Positions 42,555-50,706 of a stretch of DNA of 64,000 bases are shown one piece after another. The notes beneath the pieces are model-generated. The model made no database searches and had not been told where the DNA came from. It saw nothing but the letters and a program-made list of their open reading frames with translations. The stretch's first letter is position 1. The number at the start of each line of letters is the position of its first letter. The DNA is from Arthrobacter sp. KBS0703 (GTDB lineage Bacteria > Actinomycetota > Actinomycetes > Actinomycetales > Micrococcaceae): positions 2,914,001 to 2,978,000 of the forward strand of contig NZ_MVDG02000001.1 of assembly GCF_002008315.2 (NCBI RefSeq), read 5' to 3'. A program made the translations under genes and the position numbers.

Positions 42555-43962
42555 GGTTGATCTCTTTTCTCAGGCCGTCCAGCCCGTGCGTGTCGATAAT
42601 GCCGTACCAGTGCGTGAGGAGGGCGGCGAAAACAGCGTTCGCCGCCAGTTCGCCGTCGAAAATGCTGCCGCAACCCAGGAGCGCCGGCACCACCGTGGCG
42701 GCGGTCCGCGTGGCGGGAAGTGCCGCGTGGAGTTCAGCGGCGAGGGGATCGTCGAGCTGTTCCAGCGGCGTCGACGCCACGTGCCGCATCCAGGCAGCAA
42801 CGGCGAGCGCGGCCCACCGTGGTTCGCGGCCAGCGTCGAGATTCCCGCGGACGGTGCTCAGCAGCCGCAACCCGATCTTCTGCGAGCCGTCGCTGCCCAC
42901 CTTTGCGGTGGTGTGGCCTAGTGCGGGATTCGCGAACCGGCTGAGCACCTGGGCGCAGTATTCGTTCCCGTCCAGCCCCTCGGGGAGGCTGATGGTGGGC
43001 AGCGCGTCCTCGTGCATCATCCGCCGGCAAGCGGTCAGGAACGCGTCCTCGCCCACGGCGTCGCTGATGGTGGGTTTGCCCGCCGCCAGGCCCAGGTACG
43101 CCAGCATGGAGTGGCTCGCGTTGAGCAGGCGCAGTTTGGCCGCCTCCCACGCCGCCACGTCCGTGCTGAACAGGGCGCCGGCGTCTTCCCACCGCGGCCG
43201 GCGGGACGCAAAGTTGTCCTCGATGACCCACTGCAGGAACGGTTCCGCCACCACGGCGGCCTCGTCGCGGAGCCCCAGTTCGCGTTCGACGGCGTCCAGG
43301 TCACCGGCCGTGGTGGCCGGGACCATCCGGTCCACCATCGTGTTGGGGAACGTGACGTTCGCGGCGAGCCAGGCCAGCAGCGGCTCGGCCTCGGCGGCCG
43401 GGAGTTCGGCGGCGAACGCGCGCACCAGCCTGCCAGTCAGCTCCCCGTTGCCGGGAAGGTTGTCGCACGAAACCACGGTGATGGGCCCGGTGTCGGCCCG
43501 GGCACGCTGCTGCAGCCCGCGTGCGATCTGCCCGATGGCCGTCTGCGGAGGCTGCCCCGCGAGGTCGGCCCGGACCTGTTCGTCTGCGGTGTTGAGGGAT
43601 CCGGTGCGCGGATCGATCCGGTAGCCCTTCTCCGTGATGGTGAGCGTGATGACCGACGTCGACGGGTCGGCAATGCGGTCCACCACGGCTCCGGGATGGT
43701 CCCGCCCGGAAATGGCCTCCACGATGCTCGACACCAGGCGGAGCGGAGCGGCGCCGCTCCCCCGCTCGGTCACGGTGAAAAGCCCGTCCTGCGGCGCCAG
43801 CCGGCGCGCCACCGTATCCGAGCGCTGGGTGACCCCGGTGATCCCCCAATTAAGATCGCCGGTGGCCAGCATCGCGTTTTCGGTGAACACGGCCGTGTGC
43901 GCGCGGGCGAAGGCACCCAGGCCGAGGTGCACGATGCCGGGCCGCAGCTTTTCGCGCGGCAA
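42547..43962 (-). CDS. uxuB: Mannitol dehydrogenase-family protein, probable fructuronate reductase
   Basis: 471 aa from a TTG at 43962. GIVHLGLGAFARAHTAVFTENA is the Rossmann motif, TLTITEKGYRID and VVSCDNLPGNG are family blocks, and KLRLLNASHSMLAYLG is the mannitol dehydrogenase signature with the catalytic Lys. In this operon it should interconvert D-fructuronate and D-mannonate with NAD(H). The conserved frame extends upstream to [17 protein letters not shown] (44028), where family proteins normally begin, but no ATG, GTG or TTG exists there. Either an unusual start or a base error is possible. Confidence 0.85.
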   Translation of the reverse strand: MPREKLRPGIVHLGLGAFARAHTAVFTENAMLATGDLNWGITGVTQRSDTVARRLAPQDGLFTVTERGSGAAPLRLVSSIVEAISGRDHPGAVVDRIADPSTSVITLTITEKGYRIDPRTGSLNTADEQVRADLAGQPPQTAIGQIARGLQQRARADTGPITVVSCDNLPGNGELTGRLVRAFAAELPAAEAEPLLAWLAANVTFPNTMVDRMVPATTAGDLDAVERELGLRDEAAVVAEPFLQWVIEDNFASRRPRWEDAGALFSTDVAAWEAAKLRLLNASHSMLAYLGLAAGKPTISDAVGEDAFLTACRRMMHEDALPTISLPEGLDGNEYCAQVLSRFANPALGHTTAKVGSDGSQKIGLRLLSTVRGNLDAGREPRWAALAVAAWMRHVASTPLEQLDDPLAAELHAALPATRTAATVVPALLGCGSIFDGELAANAVFAALLTHWYGIIDTHGLDGLRKEINHG

Positions 43963-44015
43963 CAGTTCCTGGCGGCTTCCGCCGGAAGCCAGCGACGCAG
44001 CCAGCGACGCGGCGC

Positions 44016-45007
44016 TCAGGCGTGTGATGACAGTTCTCCTTCGGGGGTCCGCAGCGCATGTGCGCTTGTCTGCTCGAAGGTGGGGATGAAGCCGGTGCCG
44101 CCCTTGCCGCCCACCACGAGCGATGCGGCTGCCGCGCCGTACCGGGCGGCCGCGGGAAGGCTGTCGCCCAGCACCATCCGGGCGGTCAGGGTGCCCACGA
44201 AGGCGTCGCCCGCCCCCGTCTGGTCCACCACCGACGGCGCCGGAATCGCGTTGACCCAGGCGGAGTCATGCTCGCTCTCAAGCTGGATGCCTTCCGCCCC
44301 GCAGGTCACGGCGACGTTCGCGGCACCAAGGCTGCGGAGCTTCGCTGCGGCTTCCTTCGGTGTGGCGCAGCCCAGGAGCGCGGACGTCTCGCCCGGAAAG
44401 GACGGCGTGACCAGGAAGGTCCGCGGCGCCAGTTCGGTGAGGACCGCCGTCGCCTCTTCCACGGACGTGAGCCGGGGGCGGAAGTTGGGATCGAAAACGA
44501 AACGGCGGGACACGGCCGCTGCCTTGAGGACGGCCGCCCGGGACGACGCGGAAATGGCGCAGGCGATCCCGCCGGCAATGACAGCCCCTGCCGCCGCGAC
44601 CACGGCCGGATCAACATCGTCCGGGCCGAGCGTGGACCCCACGCTGCCCGAGCGGGCGTAGGAGAACTCCCGCTGCCCGTCCGGATCGCAGTGCACCAGG
44701 TAGACGCCCTGCTGGCCGGTCCTGAACGTCAGCAGCTCGTCGGAAATGCCGAGTTCCCGGATTCTGGCGGCGATCGCCTGGCCGAGGTCGTCGTCGGGCA
44801 GCACGGCCAGCAGCCCCTGCGGGCGCCGGCCGCCGCGGCAGCCGCCGCGACTGTCTCTTATACACATCTAGATGTGTATAAGAGACAGGAGATGCCCAGC
44901 TGGGCCGGCACGCCGTGGCCGAACGCCACGTCGGTGGCCACCTCAACGAGGATCTCCCCCATCACGACGACGTCGAACGGCCCGTTCTGTTGCGTTGAGG
45001 CGCTCAC
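44016..45007 (-). CDS. kdgK: 2-keto-3-deoxygluconate kinase, broken by adapter sequence
   Basis: The N-terminus (GTG 45007; [30 protein letters not shown]) and the rest ([23 protein letters not shown] to [12 protein letters not shown] and the C-terminus) are two halves of a PfkB kinase, separated by a 38-bp Nextera junction at 44851-44888. About ten alanine-rich residues seem to be missing. A one-base slip is likely at the GGGG run (44814-44817), because [11 protein letters not shown] reads in another frame just before it. The kinase phosphorylates KDG to KDPG for Eda. The GTG overlaps the dehydratase stop by 4 bases. It is probably intact in the genome. Confidence 0.85.
44851..44888. other. 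Nextera mate-pair junction adapter artefact (38 bp)
   Basis: CTGTCTCTTATACACATCT plus its reverse complement inside kdgK, identical to the block at 14140-14177. Confidence 0.95.
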
Positions 45008-46215
45008 CAGTCGTGCACCGACCCGTCGAGCCGGCGGTTGATGGGCAGGTACTTCGGGTCGAACGGGAAGGCGGCAGCCGCCTCCTCGTTGAACTCGACG
45101 CCGATGCCCGGGGCCTCACCGGGGTGCATGTAGCCGTCGGTGAAGGTGTAGGACGTCTTGAAGACCTCGCCCGCAGGGTCCCGGTGGCCCATGTATTCCT
45201 GCACGCCGAAGTTCGGAATGCTCATGTCCACGTGCAGGGCCGCGGCGAAGGAAACGGGCGAGAGGTCACCCGCGCCGTGCGAGCCGGACCGGACGCCGTA
45301 CAGGTCCGCGAGCGAGAAGATGCGGCGCAGGTGGGTGATGCCGCCGGCGTGCGATACGGACGTGCGGATGTAGTCGATCAGGCGTTCGGAGATCAGCTGC
45401 TGGCAGTCCCAGATCGAGTTGAATACCTCGCCCACGGCAATGGGCGTGGTGGTGTGCTGGCGGATCAGGCGGAACGCCGACTGGTCCTCGGCCGGCGTCG
45501 GATCCTCGATCCAGAACGGGCGGTACTGCTCGAGCGAGGCGCCCAGCCGGCCGGCCTCGATTGGCGTCAGCCGGTGGTGCACATCGTGCAGGACGTGCAC
45601 GCCGTAGCCGAACTCCTCGCGAACGTGCGCCATCATCTTCGGCGCGAAGTCCAGGTAGGACGTGGTTTCCCACATATCCTCCTGCGGGACGTTGTCGCTG
45701 GCCGGCTCGTAGGTCCTGCCGTCCACCGGGGCGATCCCGTAGGTCTTTTCCAGCCCCGGCACGGCAGCCTGCGCCCGGATGGCTTTGTAACCGAGGTCCA
45801 GGTGGTGCTGGAAATCGGCGCTCAGGTCCTGCAGCGTTGAGCCGCTGGCGTGCCCGTAGACCATGACGCCCTCGCGCGCCGCCCCGCCCAGGAGTTCGTA
45901 GACCGGCATGCCGGCCACCTTGCCCTTGATGTCCCACAGCGCGACGTCGATCGCAGCGATCGCGGTCATGGTCACCGGCCCGCGGCGCCAGTAGGCGCCC
46001 TTATAGAAGTACTGCCACGCGTCTTCGATGCGGCGTGCGTCGCGGCCGATCAGCAGCGGGCACAGGTGCTCGGAGAGATAGGACGCGACAGCCAGCTCGC
46101 GGCCGTTGAGCGTGGCGTCGCCGATGCCGGTCACGCCGTCCTCGGTTTCAATAACGAGCGTGACGTAATTCCGTCCTGGCGACGAAACCACTACCCGTGC
46201 GTCGGTGATCTTCAC
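45004..46215 (-). CDS. manD: D-mannonate dehydratase-family protein (enolase superfamily)
   Basis: 403 aa from a GTG with AAGGA upstream. It follows the ManD/RspA pattern: [35 protein letters not shown] (Mg ligand Asp and acid/base His region), [19 protein letters not shown] and [14 protein letters not shown]. The reaction would be D-mannonate to 2-keto-3-deoxygluconate. Some members act poorly on mannonate or prefer gluconate, so the substrate rests on the operon: reductase, kinase and aldolase follow it in pathway order. Confidence 0.85.
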   Translation of the reverse strand: MKITDARVVVSSPGRNYVTLVIETEDGVTGIGDATLNGRELAVASYLSEHLCPLLIGRDARRIEDAWQYFYKGAYWRRGPVTMTAIAAIDVALWDIKGKVAGMPVYELLGGAAREGVMVYGHASGSTLQDLSADFQHHLDLGYKAIRAQAAVPGLEKTYGIAPVDGRTYEPASDNVPQEDMWETTSYLDFAPKMMAHVREEFGYGVHVLHDVHHRLTPIEAGRLGASLEQYRPFWIEDPTPAEDQSAFRLIRQHTTTPIAVGEVFNSIWDCQQLISERLIDYIRTSVSHAGGITHLRRIFSLADLYGVRSGSHGAGDLSPVSFAAALHVDMSIPNFGVQEYMGHRDPAGEVFKTSYTFTDGYMHPGEAPGIGVEFNEEAAAAFPFDPKYLPINRRLDGSVHDW

Positions 46216-46246
46216 TGGTTGGTCCTTCGGATGTGTGGTGGAAATA

Positions 46247-46312
46247 GGCAAGTAGGTCGCAGCGGATGCCGTTTTGAGCCCTCAGAACGACACCTGCTGC
46301 TACTCAGTTGGG
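46247..46312. repeat. Palindromic repeat, copy 3, overlapping the dehydrogenase stop
   Basis: On the minus strand it reads CCCAACTGAGTAGCAGC...GTTCTGAGGGCTCAAAACGG...GCTGCGACCTACTTGCC, matching copy 2 in both arms. It encodes the last three residues (PTE) and the TAG of the upstream dehydrogenase gene. Confidence 0.75.
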
Positions 46313-47334
46313 CTGAGGCGGAGCATGACCTTGCTGCTGCCGGCAGAGGGGTCAGCCGAGACGCGCATGGCTTCCTCGGCCTGGTCGATGCCGAACTTGT
46401 GGGTGATGACCGGGGAGACGTCCAGGCCGTCGGCCATGGCGCGGAGCGCGTCGCCGATCTCGTCCACGAACCGGTAGGAACCGATCCACGTGATCTCCCG
46501 CGTCACCAGGTCACCCAGCGCGGCGGGCGCCGGGGCACCGGGCAGGTTGCCCACCTGCACCAGGGTTCCGCCGCGGGCGGTGGCCCGGAGGACGCCGCCC
46601 AGCACAGCGGGGATGCCGGTGGCTTCAAACACCAGCTCCATGTCCTGCGGCAGGGCGCCGCCGCCGGAGACGTTCAGGACTTCGTCGGCTCCCATGGCCT
46701 TGGCGATCCGCAGCGATGCGTCGTTGATGTCCGTGGCGATGACGGCCCTCGCCCCGGCGTACTTGGCCGCCGCGATCACCAGCGAGCCGATCGGTCCGGC
46801 GCCGTTGACCAGGATGTCCCGGCCGGCAAGCGACCCGGCGCGGCTGACGGCGTGCATGGCGACGGCGAGCGGTTCCGCGAGCGCCCCGTGCAGGGTGTCC
46901 ACGCCATCGGGCAGCGGGCGGATCTGCGAAGCCCTGGCGAGCTTCCGTTCGCTGAACCCGCCGTCGGTGTGCGGATCGAAGGCCGCCGAGCCGAAGTACC
47001 TGATCTGCGGGTAGAGGTTCGTCCTGCCAGTGAGGCGTTCTGGCATGGTCCCGTCCCCCACGAGCTCCGCGGGGTGCACGGTAACCGGCTGGCCGACGTC
47101 GAGGTTTTCGACGCCGGCACCCAACTGGGCGATCCGGCCGGCCACCTCATGGCCGAGGACCAGCGGCGCCTTCAGCGCCGCCGTCCCCGAGGCGCCGTGG
47201 CGCCAATACGAAAGGTCAGATCCGCAGATGCCGCCCCATTCGACGTCGAGCACTACCTCCCCCGGCCCGGCAACGGGCTCGGGGCGGTCGTCGATGCGGA
47301 GGTCGTTGGCTCCGTGGACTACGACGGCTTTCAT
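46300..47334 (-). CDS. Zinc-dependent MDR dehydrogenase, L-idonate/L-gulonate 5-dehydrogenase type
   Basis: 344 aa. WGGICGSDLSYWRHG gives the catalytic zinc Cys, LGHEVAGRIAQLG the His/Glu, and VNGAGPIGSLVIAAAKYAGARAVIATDI the NAD site. The structural-zinc cysteine cluster is not seen, as in some idonate/sorbitol dehydrogenases. In an operon with mannonate dehydratase and fructuronate reductase, oxidation of L-gulonate or L-idonate at C5 is the best guess. Its ATG overlaps the permease stop (ATGA). Its stop lies in the palindromic repeat. Confidence 0.82.
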   Translation of the reverse strand: MKAVVVHGANDLRIDDRPEPVAGPGEVVLDVEWGGICGSDLSYWRHGASGTAALKAPLVLGHEVAGRIAQLGAGVENLDVGQPVTVHPAELVGDGTMPERLTGRTNLYPQIRYFGSAAFDPHTDGGFSERKLARASQIRPLPDGVDTLHGALAEPLAVAMHAVSRAGSLAGRDILVNGAGPIGSLVIAAAKYAGARAVIATDINDASLRIAKAMGADEVLNVSGGGALPQDMELVFEATGIPAVLGGVLRATARGGTLVQVGNLPGAPAPAALGDLVTREITWIGSYRFVDEIGDALRAMADGLDVSPVITHKFGIDQAEEAMRVSADPSAGSSKVMLRLSPTE

Positions 47335-48788
47335 ACCGCGTCTTCCAGGCGGACCATGTCGCGGCCGCGGACCTCGGGCCCGACGACGGCGGCGACGAGG
47401 GTGATGAGCGAGTAGCCAACCAGCATGGCGGCCAGCGGCCACCAGTGTCCGGTAACGGCCGTGAGCGTGGCGGCCAGCAGCGGGCCGATGGCGGTGGCGA
47501 GGATGCCGCCGACCTCCTTGGCCAGGGCCAGCTGGGTGAAGCGGGTGCGCGCTCCGAAGAACTCGGCCATGGTGACGCTTTCCATCGCGAAAAGGCTCAG
47601 CACGCCGAGGTTGAGGCCGGCGACGATGGCGATGGTGATCAGCGTGGTGTTGCCGCTGGTGACCATGAGCATCATGGGAATGGCGAACAGCGCCGTCAGG
47701 GTGCTCAGCACGAGGTACAGCGGCCTGCGGCCGAAACGGTCACCCAGGAGGCCCATGATGGGGATGGTGATGAACCCCAGTAGGGAGCCGTAGACGATCG
47801 CCGTGGTGCCGACCGACTTGTCCACCAGCAGGACGGTTGCCAGGTAGCCGATGAGGAAGGTCTGGATGAGCCCGGAGTTGCCGGCCTGGCCGAAGCGGAG
47901 GCCGAGGGCGATCAGGAAGGCCTTGCCCTTGCGCTGGTGCAGGGCGGCCTCGATGGTGCTGGTGCCGGCAAGGTCGGGAACCGCGGGGTTGGCTGTGGTG
48001 GCGGTTGCCCTGACGGTTTCCGGACGTGCTGTTTCCTGCTGCGCGCTTTCCTGCTTGGCGATCTCCGCCTTGGACAGCGCGACGCCGTCCACGACGTCGG
48101 CCCGCTGTTCGAAGACCGGGCTCTCCTTGAGGGAGCGGCGGATCCAGACGGCGAAGATCATCAGCACGAAGCTGGCCAGGAACGGGACGCGCCAGCCCCA
48201 GCTGAGCAGCTGGTCTTCGGGGAGCACGCTGACCAGGATGGCCCAGAGGGCGGAGGCCGCGAGGGTTCCGGAGTTGGTGCCGAGGCAGACGAGCGAGGAG
48301 ATCAGGCCGCGGCGGCGGGCGGGAGCGTATTCCGCGAGCATCACGGTGGCGCCGGCGATTTCCGCGCCGGCTCCGAAGCCCTGGATCAAGCGCAGCGCCA
48401 CGAGGAGGATCGGGGCCCAGATGCCGATCATGGCGTAGGTGGGCAGGACGCCGATGAGGGTGGTGGATGCGCCCATGAGGGCGATGGTGATGAACAGGAC
48501 CTTCTTGCGGCCGATCCTGTCACCCATGAGGCCGAAGTACACGGCGCCCACGAGGCGGGCCACATACCCGACGCCGTAGGTGGCCATGGCGGCGATGAGG
48601 CCGATGACGGGACTTACGTCGGGGAAGAAGATCTTGTTGAAAACGATGGCCGCGGCCAGGGAGTAGAGCTGGAAATCCATGAATTCCATGGCCGTTCCCA
48701 GCCAGCCGGACACCGCAACCTTGGCGAGGTCTTGGGTGGTCCTGGATTCCCGCCTGGTGGTAGTGGGCGGTGCGATGCTCTCGGTCAT
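47331..48788 (-). CDS. MHS-family permease of the hexonate operon
   Basis: 485 aa. VAVSGWLGTAMEFMDFQLYSLAAAIVFNKIFFP and GLMGDRIGRKKVLFITIALMG are MHS hallmarks, with RLIQGFGAGAEIAGATVMLAEYAPARRRG. A long charged loop of about 60 residues (EIAKQESAQQETARPETVRAT region) separates the two six-helix halves. As first gene of the operon it should import the sugar acid by proton symport. Confidence 0.87.
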   Translation of the reverse strand: MTESIAPPTTTRRESRTTQDLAKVAVSGWLGTAMEFMDFQLYSLAAAIVFNKIFFPDVSPVIGLIAAMATYGVGYVARLVGAVYFGLMGDRIGRKKVLFITIALMGASTTLIGVLPTYAMIGIWAPILLVALRLIQGFGAGAEIAGATVMLAEYAPARRRGLISSLVCLGTNSGTLAASALWAILVSVLPEDQLLSWGWRVPFLASFVLMIFAVWIRRSLKESPVFEQRADVVDGVALSKAEIAKQESAQQETARPETVRATATTANPAVPDLAGTSTIEAALHQRKGKAFLIALGLRFGQAGNSGLIQTFLIGYLATVLLVDKSVGTTAIVYGSLLGFITIPIMGLLGDRFGRRPLYLVLSTLTALFAIPMMLMVTSGNTTLITIAIVAGLNLGVLSLFAMESVTMAEFFGARTRFTQLALAKEVGGILATAIGPLLAATLTAVTGHWWPLAAMLVGYSLITLVAAVVGPEVRGRDMVRLEDAV

Positions 48789-48895
48789 CTGTTGCTCCTT
48801 TGCAGGCGATGAAAAAGGAAGGTGGAGCTGTTCTGCGGGGCGAAGGTGGCCGCCACCCTGGGTAGCGCATGGGACTGCGTCCCGGCGGCCCTCTT

Positions 48896-48917
48896 ACTAC
48901 CATACAAGCACTACCAT
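48896..48917. promoter_or_regulatory. Direct repeats ACTACCAT upstream of GntR gene
   Basis: ACTACCAT at 48896-48903 and 48910-48917, 14 bases apart, in the gap between the divergent permease operon and the regulator. Candidate operator half-sites. Confidence 0.4.
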
Positions 48918-48949
48918 TCTAGTTTGTCAACGATAGCTAGACTGGATAC

Positions 48950-49681
48950 ATGGCAAACGGCAGACCCGAAAAAGGACAGTCACCGCGGCTCTCGGTGCGC
49001 GATCAGACCCTGGAGACCCTCCGGCGTCGGATTATTTCCCTGCAGCTCCCGCCCGGTGAGCCGCTGTCCGAAAACGAGCTTGCCCAGGAACTCGGCGTCA
49101 GCAGGACGCCGGTGCGCGAAAGCCTCATCCTGCTGCGCGAGGAGGGCCTGGTTCAGGTTTTTCCGCAGATCGGATCGTTTGTGTCCCTGGTGGACCTGCG
49201 GCGCGTATCCGAGGCGCAGTTCGTCCGCGAGGCCATCGAATGCGCTTCCCTCGCCGACGTGGTGCTGGATGCTTCCGGGATAGCGGGCCTCCGGGAAATC
49301 CTCGCGAGCCAGCGTGCCGCCGAGGCCACGGGCGACGTCGAGGACTTCTTCCGGCTGGACGAGGACTTCCACCGTGAGCTCCTCCGGCTCGCGGGCCACG
49401 AATCGGCCTGGACGGCCGTCAATTCAGCCAAGGCGCATCTGGACCGTGCCCGGCGTTTGAGCCTGATTGACACGCGCCCCGTATCGACGCTGATTGAGCA
49501 GCACACGGCGGTGGTGGACGCGTTGGAAGCCAACAACCTTGCGGACGCGGACAGCTCCCTCCGCATCCACCTTCGCGGCGTGTTCGAGGACGTCAAGCGT
49601 ATTCAGGCGTCGTCGCCCGACCTGTTTTCGGACGGCACGGCATCCCGCCCTGTCCGCCGGAGCATCGCGCGCCTTTCCTGA
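48950..49681 (+). CDS. GntR/FadR-family regulator of the hexonate operon
   Basis: 243 aa. wHTH: SVRDQTLETLRRRIISLQLPPGEPLSENELAQELGVSRTPVRESLILLREEGLVQVFPQIGSFV. The FCD domain follows, with RLDEDFHRELLRLAG and LIEQHTAVVDALEANNLADADSSLRIHL providing the usual metal ligands. It is divergent from the permease-led operon and is its probable repressor, with a pathway sugar acid as effector. Confidence 0.88.
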   Translation: MANGRPEKGQSPRLSVRDQTLETLRRRIISLQLPPGEPLSENELAQELGVSRTPVRESLILLREEGLVQVFPQIGSFVSLVDLRRVSEAQFVREAIECASLADVVLDASGIAGLREILASQRAAEATGDVEDFFRLDEDFHRELLRLAGHESAWTAVNSAKAHLDRARRLSLIDTRPVSTLIEQHTAVVDALEANNLADADSSLRIHLRGVFEDVKRIQASSPDLFSDGTASRPVRRSIARLS

Positions 49682-49714
49682 CGCGCCGTTGCTGCCGGCG
49701 CCATTACTGTTGCG

Positions 49715-49759
49715 CCTGTTCCTGCTTGACCTGTTCCTGCTTGACCTATTCCTGCTTCA
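49715..49759. repeat. Three 15-bp tandem repeats at the yceI 3' end
   Basis: CCTGTTCCTGCTTGA twice, then CCTATTCCTGCTTCA (plus strand). On the yceI strand each unit encodes VKQEQ; in the third copy CAG is TAG. Confidence 0.9.
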
Positions 49760-50291
49760 CCAGCGCTGCATCGATATCGATCTTTACTTTGTCGCTGACC
49801 AGGAAGCCACCGGTTTCCAGCGCCGCGTTCCACGTCAGGCCGAACTCCTTGCGGCTGATCTCCGCCTCCGCGGAGCAGCCGGCCCGGGTGGCACCGAACG
49901 GGTCCACCGCCACGCCGGTGAACTCGACTTCAAGTTCCACGGGCTTGGTGATGCCCCGGATGGTGAGGTCCCCGGTCACCGTGTAGTCCTCGCCATCGCC
50001 CTCAATGCTCGTGGCGCGGAACGTCATCTCGGGAAACTGCTCGACGTCGAAGAAGTCCGGTCCGCGCACGTGGGCGTCGCGGTTGGCGTCCCCCGAGTCA
50101 AAGCTGGCAGTCTTGACGGTGGCGCGAAGCGATGACTCCGCCAGCGAGTTGCCCACACGGGCTTCGGCGGTAGCGTCGGTAAACCGCCCACGGACCTTGC
50201 TGATCCCGGCATGCCGAACGGTAAAACCGATCTCGCTGTGGGCCGCGTCGAGGATCCAAGTGCCGGGGGTCAAGCCTGCGGGAAGAGTCAT
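49746..50291 (-). CDS. YceI-family protein, stop codon inside a tandem repeat
   Basis: 181 aa YceI lipocalin-like domain: GTWILDAAHSEIGFTVRHAGISKVRGRF, ASFDSGDANRDAHVRGPDFFDVEQFPEMTFRAT, TGDLTIRGITKPVELEVEF and SRKEFGLTWN. No signal peptide is present, so it should be cytoplasmic; the fold binds polyisoprenoid-like lipids. It ends in LVKQE followed by TAG. The stop sits in a 15-bp repeat (49715-49759) which, past the stop, encodes VKQEQ twice more before TAA at 49704-49706. The TAG looks like a mutated CAG. Confidence 0.88.
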   Translation of the reverse strand: MTLPAGLTPGTWILDAAHSEIGFTVRHAGISKVRGRFTDATAEARVGNSLAESSLRATVKTASFDSGDANRDAHVRGPDFFDVEQFPEMTFRATSIEGDGEDYTVTGDLTIRGITKPVELEVEFTGVAVDPFGATRAGCSAEAEISRKEFGLTWNAALETGGFLVSDKVKIDIDAALVKQE

Positions 50292-50706
50292 GTTCGTATC
50301 TCCTTAAAGACGAAAAACCAGCCGAATGATGCGGTCTCAACACTTGTTCGGCGCGGCGGTGAAGTCAAGGATCAACCGCGAGGCGATGGCCCCCAACAAG
50401 TCCCCTCACGCGCACACGGAGGTCCCCCACGGGGCCCCGCACCCGGCCCTGGGTCCGCCTGCCGGAGTTGCCGCACTGCCCCCAAACTCTTAGCTAATTT
50501 TCAGGAAACGTACGTAGCCTTATTTATAGGTTCACCTCGATCCCCCATCCGTGGTGTTCCTGCCGCTAGGAGCAGCCCCGTATCGCCATTTGGCAGTGCG
50601 GGGCTCTCTGCTTCCCTGGGCGTTTCCGCTTTTGGTGTGGCGCGTGGCGGGGCGGCAGCCCGGCGTCCGGACCGCCGCTCCGCGCGCCTCCTTTCGGACT
50701 GCCGCC
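50292..50706. other. Gene-free stretch between yceI and formaldehyde dehydrogenase
   Basis: No gene seen. The 3' side holds GGCGGCAG (50651-50658) pairing with CTGCCGCC (50699-50706), which may help terminate the dehydrogenase transcript. AGCCCCG/CGGGGCT (50574-50605) is a second weak hairpin. The yceI promoter should lie at the left. Confidence 0.45.

Noticed and set aside
14140..44888. Real Tn5 or IS50 insertions at the mosaic-end sequences
   Set aside because: Only the 19-bp mosaic ends are present, back to back or in tandem, with no transposase, no antibiotic gene and no 9-bp duplication. The pattern is that of a Nextera library adapter.
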